Part shown: one piece after another, positions 1 to 8,626 of the stretch
Layout: every line of letters starts with the position of its first letter
Numbering within the stretch: position 1 is the stretch's first letter
Position numbers and translations under genes: made by a program
Assembly (NCBI RefSeq): GCF_000422505.1
Contig: NZ_AULX01000025.1
Location: 1-64,000, forward strand
Direction: 5' to 3'
Origin: Paenibacillus pinihumi DSM 23905 = JCM 16419
GTDB taxonomy: Bacteria > Bacillota > Bacilli > Paenibacillales > Paenibacillaceae
DNA length: 64,000 nt
Notes under the pieces: model-generated
Databases searched by the model: none
What the model saw: the letters and a program-made list of their open reading frames with translations, nothing else
Told to the model about the DNA's origin: nothing

Positions 1-2910
1 AACAAGATAGAGACGGACCAACCCAGTCTGTTCGACGGTACGGTATATGGGCGGACGTTGGTTAACTGGGAGCCGGAAGGAAACTTCGAAAAAGACAGCA
101 ATAACGATGGTGTTGCGGATGGCTGGATATCAACGTTTGGAAGTGGAGGGCCAGGAATACCGTCCAGGACAAAAGGAAAATTTGGTGATTGGGCACAGAA
201 GCTTATTTTTTCCACATCATCTAACCCCCGGATATATAAGAATCTTAATCTTGATTCAAGCAAAAGGTATTTAGTTACAGCATGGATCAAAGCTAAAGGG
301 AATTCGACTCGTTTCAGGGTAGGAAATGGGTCGCACACTGCTGATACAACATTTGCTAACCTCGCAGTATCGGCGGCAGAAGATTTTGTGTTTTATAATG
401 TTTTACTTCCTGCGAACACACCGAAGATTAACATTACCTTAATGATGCAGGATGCAGGATCAGCAGAAACTGATGAGTTCACCATTGATGGCGTTTTTGT
501 CATCGATATCGGCTCGTCAGAAGTGTCTGAAATTCCGCTGCTTAGTAAAAACGAGTTGGAAATGAGGTACGGAAACTACATCGACGGTATGCAATCCGTC
601 CGGGGAGCGCTGATCGAGCATCCGGGGCGTAACCTTGTTCCCCCTGCCACAAATGTCATAACACAAGCATCATCATCAACTGTTATTGCTTTAGGCACAA
701 ACTTAATTGAGTTGACCACGACGGCAGCACATGCCAATGCTTTTATAGTAGTCCCAGTAATTCCAAATCAGCAATATGCTGTGTCTGTTAATTTGGAGGG
801 TGGAACAGATTTTGCTATTTACACTGATTCAAACACTCCTTCCTCCATTGTTGGATACGGAACTACACCAAAGACTTTCAATAGTGGCAACAATAATGCT
901 GTACGCTTTTATATCAGGAATATTGCTGCCAGCACTCGTAGGTTTTCGGATATGATGATCGTCCTTGGCGGATTGGAAAAGCTTCCGCCGTCATTTGTTC
1001 CGCGGGAAGACCAGCGGATTATCATTGATGAGGTGCTGCGTAGCCTGCCGAATGGTATAAGGGATCAGGTGGGTATCCTTGATCGAACAGTTACACGGTT
1101 TGTCAAAAGCATTCCGCTTGATGCATCTTATACTTGGGCATTTGATACCTCCTACACGGGTTACAAGCGGATTCGGGTAGCGAATGGGAATTTTGGCGGA
1201 GTAAATGACACACATATAGCAGCGCGATTTGACGGGAAACCCATCCCTTATACATCAGTGTGGGACAGCGCAGACCAGATAAGGTTAATCAACGATTACA
1301 TCTATTTGACAGTGGATAACGCTGTGAGTGGATGGATTGACAGCATTAACCCTAGCGGTAATGCTGTGAAAGCACTGCTCAATGGCTGGAGAGCTTCAAC
1401 TAATAACGGTTCAACATATACCGGGTGGGTGTCTATTCTTGACGGCAGCGCACCGCCAGTTGGTACCGGACCAGAAACATATGTAATTGCAAATAAGGCT
1501 CCGGGCTGGACGAGTTACGGTACGTTGCAATACCAGCTCGCCAAGCCAGTAACCGACCCTGCGCGGATTGAGGGTGCAATCAGCCTGTATGCCGGGGTTA
1601 ATGCGCTTGAGATGCGAGAGGCGGCCGTGCTGCGGGAAAAAGTTACACCTACGCAAAACCCAACAAACAAGGCGTGGTATATCAACGCTACTGGACAGCC
1701 GGGCATACCAAACTCCACCTTGTCTCACGGAGCGGAACGGATTTTGTCCGTTTACAAAAATGGTGATCCGAGCAAAGTGTGGAACGTTTCATCGGCTTCC
1801 ACAACTAATGCAACTGGTCAGGTTGTTGCAGCGGATGACTTTAATTTTGACAAGTCCGCTGAATACACCGTCACCTATATAGCCCTTGACCGCTATGCCT
1901 ATTCCGCAGCGGTGCAGGCGGCTACGGCTTTTTATGCTGGCAGCCTTGGGTCTGCGGTGTCAGCCAATACGCAGCAGATCGCGCGGGCAACGACTCGCAT
2001 TAACGTACAGGAGTGGGTTGATACCGAAAATGGGGCGCACATCGATAATCTTCGGCTTGACTTGGATGCACACGTAGGCATAGGTGGTTCCACGCATCCG
2101 TTAGCCACAAAAGACGATGCCGGATTCCTGTCGCCAGCCCAATTCGAGAAATTGAACGGAATCCAAGCGGGCGCACAGGTAAACACAGTCACATCCGTTG
2201 CTGGACGTACCGGGGCGGTGGTGGTCGCGAAAGCCGACGTCGGATTAGGCAGCGTAGATAACAATCCGACCGCCACGCAGGCGGAAGCGGAGGCTGGAAC
2301 AGCAGCTAACCGGTTTATGACGCCGCAACGGGTTAAGCAGGCAATTGACACGCGGTTGCTTAATAACGTGAGCTTCCGTCTTAATAGCGGACGTTTAGAA
2401 TACAACGATGGAACGGGGTGGAAGAGCGTGGGCGATGTGGAATATACGCCGTATTCGGCGTTCCCTGAGATTACTTTGTCGGATATGTCGTGGCAGACAC
2501 TCGTCAATATAACAGGCGAGGGCAACGTAGAGAGAGCGCTGTTAACCTCCAGTGCTGATTCTCCGTACGAATTTCGTATTACTATCGACGGGGTTGTCAG
2601 GCTTTACGTAAAGGGATCTGCGACAAAGAGGGCTATTGGTTTATCGGCTGTCAATTCGGGACTTACCCCTGTGACAGCGGAAGGCCCTCCTTTATTGATG
2701 GTTATGTCAGTCGGTGCTTATACGCTGTCTTCCGTTACCCCGACGTTTGACACGACCGGACCAGTAATGTGGGATTCGGCCGCCTTGCAGTGCGGAGTAT
2801 GTTTTACCGCGGCTCCGATAAAATTCAAAACGTCATTAAAAATCGAAGTGCGGAAAATGAATTCCGACATTTACAAAGTTCGCGCAACTGTCTTTGGAGG
2901 TGTCAAGTGA
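1..2910 (+). CDS. Phage tail fibre / minor structural protein (5' end cut off)
   Basis: The frame is open from base 1, so the start lies upstream and at least 969 residues are encoded here. Two jelly-roll-like, carbohydrate-binding-looking segments occupy the first ~350 residues; the first holds a calcium-loop-like DSNNDGVADGW. Near residue 750 there is the tail-fibre signature GLGSVDNNPTATQAEAEAG followed by RFMTPQRVKQAI, as found in many phage fibre proteins. The C-terminus is beta-rich with no recognised catalytic motif. It is followed with a 1-base overlap by the next tail gene. Receptor binding at the cell surface is the likely role; this is inferred from the repeats and position. Confidence 0.85.
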   Translation, partial: NKIETDQPSLFDGTVYGRTLVNWEPEGNFEKDSNNDGVADGWISTFGSGGPGIPSRTKGKFGDWAQKLIFSTSSNPRIYKNLNLDSSKRYLVTAWIKAKGNSTRFRVGNGSHTADTTFANLAVSAAEDFVFYNVLLPANTPKINITLMMQDAGSAETDEFTIDGVFVIDIGSSEVSEIPLLSKNELEMRYGNYIDGMQSVRGALIEHPGRNLVPPATNVITQASSSTVIALGTNLIELTTTAAHANAFIVVPVIPNQQYAVSVNLEGGTDFAIYTDSNTPSSIVGYGTTPKTFNSGNNNAVRFYIRNIAASTRRFSDMMIVLGGLEKLPPSFVPREDQRIIIDEVLRSLPNGIRDQVGILDRTVTRFVKSIPLDASYTWAFDTSYTGYKRIRVANGNFGGVNDTHIAARFDGKPIPYTSVWDSADQIRLINDYIYLTVDNAVSGWIDSINPSGNAVKALLNGWRASTNNGSTYTGWVSILDGSAPPVGTGPETYVIANKAPGWTSYGTLQYQLAKPVTDPARIEGAISLYAGVNALEMREAAVLREKVTPTQNPTNKAWYINATGQPGIPNSTLSHGAERILSVYKNGDPSKVWNVSSASTTNATGQVVAADDFNFDKSAEYTVTYIALDRYAYSAAVQAATAFYAGSLGSAVSANTQQIARATTRINVQEWVDTENGAHIDNLRLDLDAHVGIGGSTHPLATKDDAGFLSPAQFEKLNGIQAGAQVNTVTSVAGRTGAVVVAKADVGLGSVDNNPTATQAEAEAGTAANRFMTPQRVKQAIDTRLLNNVSFRLNSGRLEYNDGTGWKSVGDVEYTPYSAFPEITLSDMSWQTLVNITGEGNVERALLTSSADSPYEFRITIDGVVRLYVKGSATKRAIGLSAVNSGLTPVTAEGPPLLMVMSVGAYTLSSVTPTFDTTGPVMWDSAALQCGVCFTAAPIKFKTSLKIEVRKMNSDIYKVRATVFGGVK

Positions 2911-3233
2911 TGGAATACATCGTAAATAATAGCCAGGTGTATACCAAAAGGGTAACGGATGGCGGAACAGTCATTGTGACCTATCATGACGCGGAATACC
3001 ATTTCCGCCTTACATCGGATGGCGGTACGGTCACCGCTCAGATTTACGATTACCTCGGAGAGCAGCAGGACACTGACGGAGTAGAGGTAACGTTTGATAT
3101 TGACGGGAAGCAGCAAGTGGCTGAGACGGAGGGCGGGGCCGTGTCCATTGCAGTTCCATCTGATGCAAAAGTGATATCCGTATCTGCTCCGGGATATAGG
3201 GTGGATATGATTACGGTGGCAGGTGACGACTAA
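2910..3233 (+). CDS. Small phage tail-region protein, unknown function
   Basis: ATG at 2910 overlaps the fibre stop (TGATG) and is preceded by GGAGGTG, giving 107 residues. The protein is acidic and beta-strand rich, with two DGGTV segments (DGGTVIVTYHD, DGGTVTAQIYD) and a third EGGAVSIAV, suggesting a small immunoglobulin-like or beta-sandwich fold. No family recognised. Its position between the fibre gene and further tail genes, with translational coupling on both sides, suggests a virion accessory or fibre-attachment protein. Confidence 0.7.
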   Translation: MEYIVNNSQVYTKRVTDGGTVIVTYHDAEYHFRLTSDGGTVTAQIYDYLGEQQDTDGVEVTFDIDGKQQVAETEGGAVSIAVPSDAKVISVSAPGYRVDMITVAGDD

Positions 3234-3745
3234 TGCTCGGTCCATTTAACCGGCTGCCGCTCAATCGTGCGCCGGACATGACGTCAAGCGTATACGCGGG
3301 AGGAACGGTGGAGGTAGAGACGGAAGTATCCGGCAGCTTCCTCCGGGATATTGTTGGAGCCGGAACAGTATCCGTCGAAACCGAAGTCTGGGGCGAGTTC
3401 CTCCGGCAGATTGTTGGCGGCGGGCTGGCCGAGGTTGAGACGGAAGTATCCGGGTCCTTTATCCGGGAGTTTAAGGCTGGCGGGACGGTGGAGGTTGAAG
3501 TCGAGGTATGGGCGGACGCTTATCGCAACCGGGTCGAGCGAATCGAATTAACTGGTCCGTTCGCTCCAGGAGATAAGATTGTGATTGACTCGGCGCGCCT
3601 ACGATCTACGAAAAACGGCGTATTCCTTAATTACGACGGGGATTTTCCGGTGTTATATCCGGGGCCTAACGATCTGACATATACGGATACAGCAACAGGT
3701 CGTACGTGGTCCGTAAGAGTAACGTATCGCGATCGGTTCATTTAA
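3233..3745 (+). CDS. Phage tail protein with four 21-residue repeats
   Basis: Begins with a TAATG overlap (170 residues). Residues ~22-105 hold four imperfect tandem repeats of the form GGTVEVETEVSGSFLRDIVG alternating with a variant that has W (EVWGEF, EVWADA). The last ~60 residues (from ELTGPFAPGDKIVIDS) resemble the C-terminal domain of distal tail (Dit) or fibre-base proteins of siphoviruses, ending in a strand-rich WSVRVTYRDRF. Function is inferred from position directly upstream of the tail endopeptidase-like gene. Confidence 0.7.
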   Translation: MLGPFNRLPLNRAPDMTSSVYAGGTVEVETEVSGSFLRDIVGAGTVSVETEVWGEFLRQIVGGGLAEVETEVSGSFIREFKAGGTVEVEVEVWADAYRNRVERIELTGPFAPGDKIVIDSARLRSTKNGVFLNYDGDFPVLYPGPNDLTYTDTATGRTWSVRVTYRDRFI

Positions 3746-3763
3746 CGTAAAGGAGGCGATACA

Positions 3764-5680
3764 TTGTCAAAGTGGCGGTCGAAACTCGAACTTCACACGG
3801 CGGAGGGCCGGTCTATACTAGCGGCCGCGAAAGAGGTCGTCGTAACCGAAACCCTCAACGGAGAGTATTACGTTACCTTTACGTATCCCAAAGTCTTGGG
3901 CGATGTGGAGCGGTACGCCGGACTCACGGAGGGCAGCGAGGTCCGGTTCCCGCAGCATATCGAACGGGGCCAACGGTTCACGATTCGTAAAGTAGACGAA
4001 TTCCGGCGAGGCCAACAGATGTACAAGACGGTCGAGGCGCATCATGTAGCGTTTAATCTCGGAAATTATTTTTACGATGACTATATCGATTTCGCCGCGG
4101 CGAAGGATATAACGGAGATGTTGGGGCTATTGGCCGCTGACACTCCGTTTTCTTTTGTGGTCGAAGGCACGTTCGCCAAGCAGGATATATTCGAATGGGG
4201 TGAGGCCCGGCGGATCGACTTATTGCAGAACCTACGGGAATTGTACGGGGCGGAGCTTTCTTTCGATAACTACGAAATTATGTTAACTTCCCGTAAAGGT
4301 AACAACTACGGGGCAGAAATCCGGTATCGGAAGAATAGCGCCGGGATCAAACGTAACTCGCATACGATGGAGCGGGTGACCCGTCTTTACGGCTACGGAA
4401 AGAACGGTTTGACCATCGAGGGGCTACCGGGCCGCTCCGTAAAGTATATCGACAGCAAATACTTCGATCCGGCCGCGCCGCTCGAAGGTAAAGTCGACTT
4501 TCCGGAAATCGACGATCAGGCCCGACTACTCGCCGAAATGCAGAAGTATTTGGCGACCGTCGAGCTTCCGAAAGTGTCCTACGAAGTGGAGTTTGTGCAA
4601 CTCGAAAAGGTCGACGATGACTTTTACGAGGAGCGAATACGGGAAGTCGGCGACACGGTTACGGTAACTGACGAACCACTCGGCTACCGCTTCGACGCCC
4701 GCGTACATCAATACGTAAGGTATCCGTTTGAGCCGAAGCGGGCGCGTATCGTGCTGGCTAATTTCCGCGAGCTTACGACGGCCGATTATATCTTCCGGGC
4801 GACGGTCGGAAGTCGGAAGGCTATTGAGTACACGAGTCGTAATGCGATACTCAAAGGCGTGAAATATGACGATTCAATTACGGTGGCTGACGGATTCGGG
4901 ATTACCGTGTCTGACGACTTTAACCGGAAGCGCGTGATTCTCGGACAATATGAGCCGGGGAAATACGGGCTGCTCGTATTAAACAAAGCCGGGACCCGTA
5001 CAATATGGCTTGATGATTCAACTGGAAATGCCGTATTTGCCGGTACGTTGGAGGCTGCGGCAGGTACGTTCAGAGGCACGGTACAGGCGGGGAAAGTCAT
5101 AGGTTCTGAGATCAACGGGAGTACGATCACTGGTACGACCATGTCCGCTAGTAATATTAACGGTACATTTATCACAGGCGGTAGCGTAATAGGCTCGCAG
5201 ATAAGGACGGCCGGGTCATACCCGATGGTCGAGTTGAGTTCGACGGGTAACGTGTTTACGGCTGCGTCAAATGCAGGTAATCGTATACAAATTGATCCGA
5301 ATTACGCCGGGACGCCGACGCTGGACTTCGTTAATAGCGGTGATATAGTCGGGAGAATCAATACGTTGACGGGTACCCTGGAGATTTATGGAAAGAACCA
5401 GTTGCGGCTAAATAGTATATACACAGAGATAGTGGGAAACGTGGAGATAAGTAGTTGGGGTAATCTTTTAAGTCGAGCGCAGGGGCATTCGCTGGCAACT
5501 GCCCTAGCAGCAAAATTGAATATCGGGGCTACCATGTCTAACGTAACCGCAGGCGGGCACAATCACGGTATTCCGGACGGTACTCGACTAGCTATATGCG
5601 ATCCAGCCGGAAACGTAGTTGGGTACTTAACATGGTCTGCTTACGGAGGATTTACACACACGCACACACTGACCAACTGA
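3764..5680 (+). CDS. Phage tail endopeptidase-like / minor structural protein
   Basis: Starts at TTG 3764, preceded at 7 bases by AAAGGAGG; 638 residues. The N-terminal ~340 residues resemble the prophage tail endopeptidase (Tal-like) family found at the tail tip of siphoviruses. Residues ~425-490 form short-strand, hexapeptide-like repeats rich in G, T, I and S (GTFRGTVQAGKVIGSEING and following), typical of a beta-helix. The C-terminus is histidine-rich (AGGHNHGIPDG, FTHTHTL), which could bind metal. The likely role is tail-tip assembly or wall penetration. The family assignment is from overall resemblance; no catalytic residues were identified. Confidence 0.75.
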   Translation: MSKWRSKLELHTAEGRSILAAAKEVVVTETLNGEYYVTFTYPKVLGDVERYAGLTEGSEVRFPQHIERGQRFTIRKVDEFRRGQQMYKTVEAHHVAFNLGNYFYDDYIDFAAAKDITEMLGLLAADTPFSFVVEGTFAKQDIFEWGEARRIDLLQNLRELYGAELSFDNYEIMLTSRKGNNYGAEIRYRKNSAGIKRNSHTMERVTRLYGYGKNGLTIEGLPGRSVKYIDSKYFDPAAPLEGKVDFPEIDDQARLLAEMQKYLATVELPKVSYEVEFVQLEKVDDDFYEERIREVGDTVTVTDEPLGYRFDARVHQYVRYPFEPKRARIVLANFRELTTADYIFRATVGSRKAIEYTSRNAILKGVKYDDSITVADGFGITVSDDFNRKRVILGQYEPGKYGLLVLNKAGTRTIWLDDSTGNAVFAGTLEAAAGTFRGTVQAGKVIGSEINGSTITGTTMSASNINGTFITGGSVIGSQIRTAGSYPMVELSSTGNVFTAASNAGNRIQIDPNYAGTPTLDFVNSGDIVGRINTLTGTLEIYGKNQLRLNSIYTEIVGNVEISSWGNLLSRAQGHSLATALAAKLNIGATMSNVTAGGHNHGIPDGTRLAICDPAGNVVGYLTWSAYGGFTHTHTLTN

Positions 5681-5705
5681 CAAAATCCGCCACTTTATGT
5701 ATACT
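5677..5705 (+). promoter_or_regulatory. SigmaA-type promoter of the moron candidate
   Basis: CTGACA (5677-5682), 17-base spacer, TATACT (5700-5705). It overlaps the stop of the tail gene and lies 39 bases before the next start, so the following gene can be expressed apart from the late operon. Confidence 0.65.
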
Positions 5706-5744
5706 GATACGTAATAGTATAAAAGTCGAAAAGGAGTGGCGGAA

Positions 5745-6278
5745 TTGAAAAAATACATCCTTGGTTTTGTTGTGGGCGCTTTAACGTTCTCTGGGATTTC
5801 TGCGGTATCTGCTGACGTGTTAAATCTCGTAGGTAAGAAAGTACAATCCGAGGCTAAGATTAAATTAAACAATGAAATCGTAGACACAGCTATAGTTATT
5901 GACGGTAAGAGCTACGGACCTCTGAGAAGCGTTTACGAAAAATCAGGATTTGACGTAAAATTCGAGAAAGGGGTAGTAAGTATCTCTAAGGCAGATGATG
6001 TTGTTGAAAATGCTGTAAGTTTAGAAGATATAGAAATGTTGCGGGGATCGTTGGAGAGGGCTAAGAAGTACCTCGAAGGTGATCGCTTTAAATTAGCCTA
6101 CGCCGAAGAAATGTCCGCCGACCCAACGAAGGACGCTAAACTCTACGCGGGCGAGATCGAATTCTACCGTGAGAGACTCCCGAAAGCGGAAAAGGAAATC
6201 GCCAATTTGGAAGCGAAACTCGCCGAACTGGAAGAGGCTTACGCGAAGCAGCAGAACGAGAAAACAGAAAAGCACTAA
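5745..6278 (+). CDS. Secreted stalk-domain protein, prophage moron candidate
   Basis: TTG 5745 is chosen because AAGGAG sits 8 bases upstream; the alternative GTG 5736 overlaps that site. The 177 residues start with a signal peptide (MKKYILGFVVGALTFSGISA, cleavage after SA-D likely). A small domain follows, with VIDGKSYGPLRSVYEKSGF, like the copper-amine-oxidase-N/stalk domain common in Paenibacillus surface proteins. The C-terminal half is a charged coiled coil (EKEIANLEAKLAELEEAYAK). It has its own promoter and terminator between tail and lysis genes, the layout of phage moron genes expressed from the lysogen. Function unknown; surface or virion stalk are both possible. Confidence 0.75.
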   Translation: MKKYILGFVVGALTFSGISAVSADVLNLVGKKVQSEAKIKLNNEIVDTAIVIDGKSYGPLRSVYEKSGFDVKFEKGVVSISKADDVVENAVSLEDIEMLRGSLERAKKYLEGDRFKLAYAEEMSADPTKDAKLYAGEIEFYRERLPKAEKEIANLEAKLAELEEAYAKQQNEKTEKH

Positions 6279-6287
6279 CGAAGTCAC

Positions 6288-6317
6288 GGCCGTCTACATT
6301 ACGTAGGCGGCCTTTTT
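6288..6317 (+). terminator. Rho-independent terminator
   Basis: GGCCGTCTAC - ATTAC - GTAGGCGGCC stem (one mismatch) followed by TTTTT, directly after the moron-candidate gene. Confidence 0.85.
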
Positions 6318-6351
6318 AATTTACGAAATAAAAATATCGGAGGGGTTACGT

Positions 6352-6510
6352 ATGAAAATCGGCAGAAACGAACTGGAGCAAATCGTTGTCACTCGTAAGG
6401 TGGACGGCGTGGACGAGGTAATCGCAATTATCTCGGATGATAACGAGTGGATCGTTAAGGACGGATACTCGATAGAGTTGATGCCAGTACCGGAGGGGGA
6501 TTTCGAATGA
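6352..6510 (+). CDS. Small phage protein, 52 residues
   Basis: ATG 6352 preceded by GGAGGGG at 7 bases; product is acidic and soluble (MKIGRNELEQIVVTRKVDGV...). It overlaps the next gene by ATGA. No family recognised. It is the first gene after the terminator and starts the small-gene group before holin. Confidence 0.65.
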   Translation: MKIGRNELEQIVVTRKVDGVDEVIAIISDDNEWIVKDGYSIELMPVPEGDFE

Positions 6511-6749
6511 CAAACGGCAATGCCCGCAATTACTCTGTAGGATTCGTAGATTACACGATTAAGCAGGAGAGTTTGTATACCGGTAAACTTACGGTCACGT
6601 TCGGATTTGAGATGGAAAATCACGACCTTGACGTATTTACTCCGGAAAAATACGCGGACTTCATGGCGAAGCTGGCCGATGTCATCCGCGAATATAACGG
6701 AGAAAGCGTTCCTTACGCGATTCTACGAAATTCAGACGGGGTTTTGTGA
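6507..6749 (+). CDS. Small phage protein, 80 residues, paralogue of 6904-7191
   Basis: ATG overlaps the upstream stop (ATGA), with GGAGGGGG upstream. The middle (LTVTFGFE ... TPEKYADFMAKLADVIREYNG) aligns with the gene at 6904 (MTITFDFN ... PAEKYAEFLRDIAQVVRAWSG), so the two are divergent copies of one small alpha/beta protein. No function known. Confidence 0.65.
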   Translation: MTNGNARNYSVGFVDYTIKQESLYTGKLTVTFGFEMENHDLDVFTPEKYADFMAKLADVIREYNGESVPYAILRNSDGVL

Positions 6750-6880
6750 TCGTGGAGAAGGTAGCGGACATATTACGTCATGTGATCGACCTCACTCCCG
6801 GCCAGTTCTTCGTAAAGTATGGATGGATCGGGCTATTGGCTGCGGCGGTATACGTGGCAATCTTAAAGTTCCGGAAGTAA
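6746..6880 (+). CDS. Small single-pass membrane protein, 44 residues
   Basis: GTG 6746 overlaps the preceding stop (GTGA); GTG 6752 is an alternative. It has an N-terminal amphipathic part (VEKVADILRHVIDL) and one C-terminal transmembrane helix (WIGLLAAAVYVAILKFRK) with a basic end. Too short for the usual ORF cutoff. It lies in the lysis-proximal group, so a holin-accessory role is possible but not shown. Confidence 0.55.
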   Translation: MIVEKVADILRHVIDLTPGQFFVKYGWIGLLAAAVYVAILKFRK

Positions 6881-6903
6881 TCAAACAAACGGAGGGAATA
6901 CGT

Positions 6904-7191
6904 ATGCACACTAATAACGAAACAATCGGATTGATTAACTGGAAAAGCGGAGTTCTGGAAGACAAGGCGCTCGTGTCGTTCTCTGGTTACGAGATTATCC
7001 AAAAAGGAACGGACGTTGCGCAGATGACAATTACGTTCGACTTTAACGCCTTGGCTCCAGAATTGCCTGCGAGCTTCCCTGCGGAAAAATATGCGGAGTT
7101 CCTTCGGGACATAGCGCAAGTAGTTCGAGCATGGTCCGGTTATGGCTCCGTCAGCGAGGACGGTTTCGTCTTGACTGGGAAAGTTCGCTAA
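6904..7191 (+). CDS. Small phage protein, 95 residues, paralogue of 6507-6749
   Basis: ATG 6904 with CGGAGGG upstream (spacing ~9). Shares the pattern GYEIIQKG / MTITFDF / PAEKYAEFLRDIAQVVRAW with the gene 400 bases upstream. Soluble, no signal peptide, function unknown. Confidence 0.65.
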   Translation: MHTNNETIGLINWKSGVLEDKALVSFSGYEIIQKGTDVAQMTITFDFNALAPELPASFPAEKYAEFLRDIAQVVRAWSGYGSVSEDGFVLTGKVR

Positions 7192-7245
7192 ACTGATTCG
7201 GAAAGTTTGCTTGAATTTTTAATCTATAATTTAGGAGGTTTTTAT

Positions 7246-7437
7246 ATGGCGCAAATCACGCATAAACTCGAAATCCTCGTCAATGCAGGCGAGCCGGTTT
7301 CCGAAATTAAGAACGTAATCAACGGGTTCCTCCAGCTTCATCCAGGCCGGGAATCCGAAATCCTATCCGAACTGAAAGCGGAGATAGACGCGGCCCTAGC
7401 GGTATTCTCTTCGGAAAGCGAGGTGCCCGCCGAATGA
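7246..7437 (+). CDS. Small phage protein, 63 residues
   Basis: ATG 7246 preceded by AGGAGG; product is predicted to be helical and acidic (HKLEILVNAGEPVSEIKNVI...AEIDAALAVF). It overlaps the holin start by ATGA, so it is probably co-translated with the lysis cassette. No family recognised. Confidence 0.65.
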   Translation: MAQITHKLEILVNAGEPVSEIKNVINGFLQLHPGRESEILSELKAEIDAALAVFSSESEVPAE

Positions 7438-7868
7438 TGAATTTTCTTACGGTAAATCCCGGAACGGGCGTAGCGGCTGGCGGAATCGGCGCGGTAATCG
7501 GATTCGCATTCGGCGGCTGGTCGGAGGCACTTACGTTTCTATTAATCGCGATGGCCGTCGATATCATATCCGGCGTGACGGCTTCGCTTAAGGAGGGCCG
7601 GGGGCTTAACTCGGCGGTGGCCTCCGTGGGCCTCGCGAAAAAGGGACTCATGCTGCTCGTAATTATCCTAGCGCACCGGATCGACGTGCTACTGGAGCTT
7701 AACGCTGTGGTCATTGCGGCCGCGGCGTATTTTTATATCGCGAACGAACTCGTAAGTATAACCGAGAACATTGGGCGGGCGGGCCTCGCGCTGCCGGATA
7801 AAATTACGGATATTATCGAGGTGCTGAAACGGAAGGGCGATACAACCCCGAAGGGAGACGATAAATAA
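7434..7868 (+). CDS. Phage holin (holin_4 / TcdE-UtxA family)
   Basis: 144 residues with three hydrophobic segments (about 14-28, 33-48 and 67-106) and the family-like TFLLIAMAVDIISGVTASLKEG, where the D and G between helices 1 and 2 are typical. A charged C-terminal tail follows (VLKRKGDTTPKGDDK). It forms the membrane lesion that releases the endolysin. It overlaps its upstream gene by ATGA and the amidase by TAATG, as expected for a holin-endolysin pair. Confidence 0.9.
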   Translation: MMNFLTVNPGTGVAAGGIGAVIGFAFGGWSEALTFLLIAMAVDIISGVTASLKEGRGLNSAVASVGLAKKGLMLLVIILAHRIDVLLELNAVVIAAAAYFYIANELVSITENIGRAGLALPDKITDIIEVLKRKGDTTPKGDDK

Positions 7869-8569
7869 TGGCATACGCATACGTAACGAATCATATTCCG
7901 AAGTCGACTCCGGCAAATAGGCGGCCTGGTCTCGTAATGCATTCGAATACCATTACGATTCACAACACGGGAAATGCCTCGTCTACGGCCGCGAACGAAC
8001 GGGCATGGCTGACCAATCCCGCGAATAATCGGACGGCCTCGTACCACATCGTGGTCGATGAACGGGAGGCCATCGAGTGTTTGCCGTTAAACGAGGCGGC
8101 CTGGCATGCGGGCGATGGTAGCGGGGCCAGATCGGGTAACCGGACCAGCATTGGCATTGAAATCTGCGAGTCCGGTAATTACGCGAAGACCCTGGATAAC
8201 GCGGCCGAACTCGTGGCCCGGCTGCTCAAGGAACGGGGATGGGGTATATCGCAGTTACGCCGACATTTCGACTGGTCCGGCAAAGTATGTCCGCGGCTCA
8301 TGTATGATGGCGGGAAATGGACGGGGTGGGCAGCGTTTAAGGCGGCGGTCGAAGCGAAAATGAAACCGAAGGAGGAACCGAAAGTGAATGAGAAGCCCGA
8401 AAAAGCCGACAGGCTCGAAGCCATCGTAAAAGTAAACGGGAAAGAGCTGTCCGAAAAAGGTTACGTGGAAAAAGGCATAACGTACGTACCGGTCCGGGCA
8501 GTAGCCGAAGCATTGGGCGCGAAGGTGAAGTGGGATGGCGCGGCCAAATCGGTGGAGATTACGAGGTAA
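7868..8569 (+). CDS. Endolysin: N-acetylmuramoyl-L-alanine amidase
   Basis: 233 residues. The Amidase_2 domain (residues ~20-160) shows the zinc-site elements TIHNTG near residue 35, SYHIVVDE, AWHAGDG, and HFDWSGKVCPR. A lysine/glutamate-rich linker (~160-185) joins a C-terminal stalk (copper-amine-oxidase-N-like) domain with KGITYVPVRAVAEALGAK, probably a wall-targeting or oligomerisation module. No signal peptide, so export depends on the adjacent holin. Confidence 0.92.
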   Translation: MAYAYVTNHIPKSTPANRRPGLVMHSNTITIHNTGNASSTAANERAWLTNPANNRTASYHIVVDEREAIECLPLNEAAWHAGDGSGARSGNRTSIGIEICESGNYAKTLDNAAELVARLLKERGWGISQLRRHFDWSGKVCPRLMYDGGKWTGWAAFKAAVEAKMKPKEEPKVNEKPEKADRLEAIVKVNGKELSEKGYVEKGITYVPVRAVAEALGAKVKWDGAAKSVEITR

Positions 8570-8584
8570 ACTTGACTAAACGGG

Positions 8585-8620
8585 AAATCCCGCTTTGCCT
8601 ACGAGGGCCTGGCGGGATTT
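8585..8620. terminator. Hairpin between convergent endolysin and integrase genes
   Basis: AAATCCCGC / GCGGGATTT arms around an 18-base loop. The T-run is weak, so it is probably a modest terminator serving either or both converging genes. Confidence 0.6.
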
Positions 8621-8626
8621 CGTATT

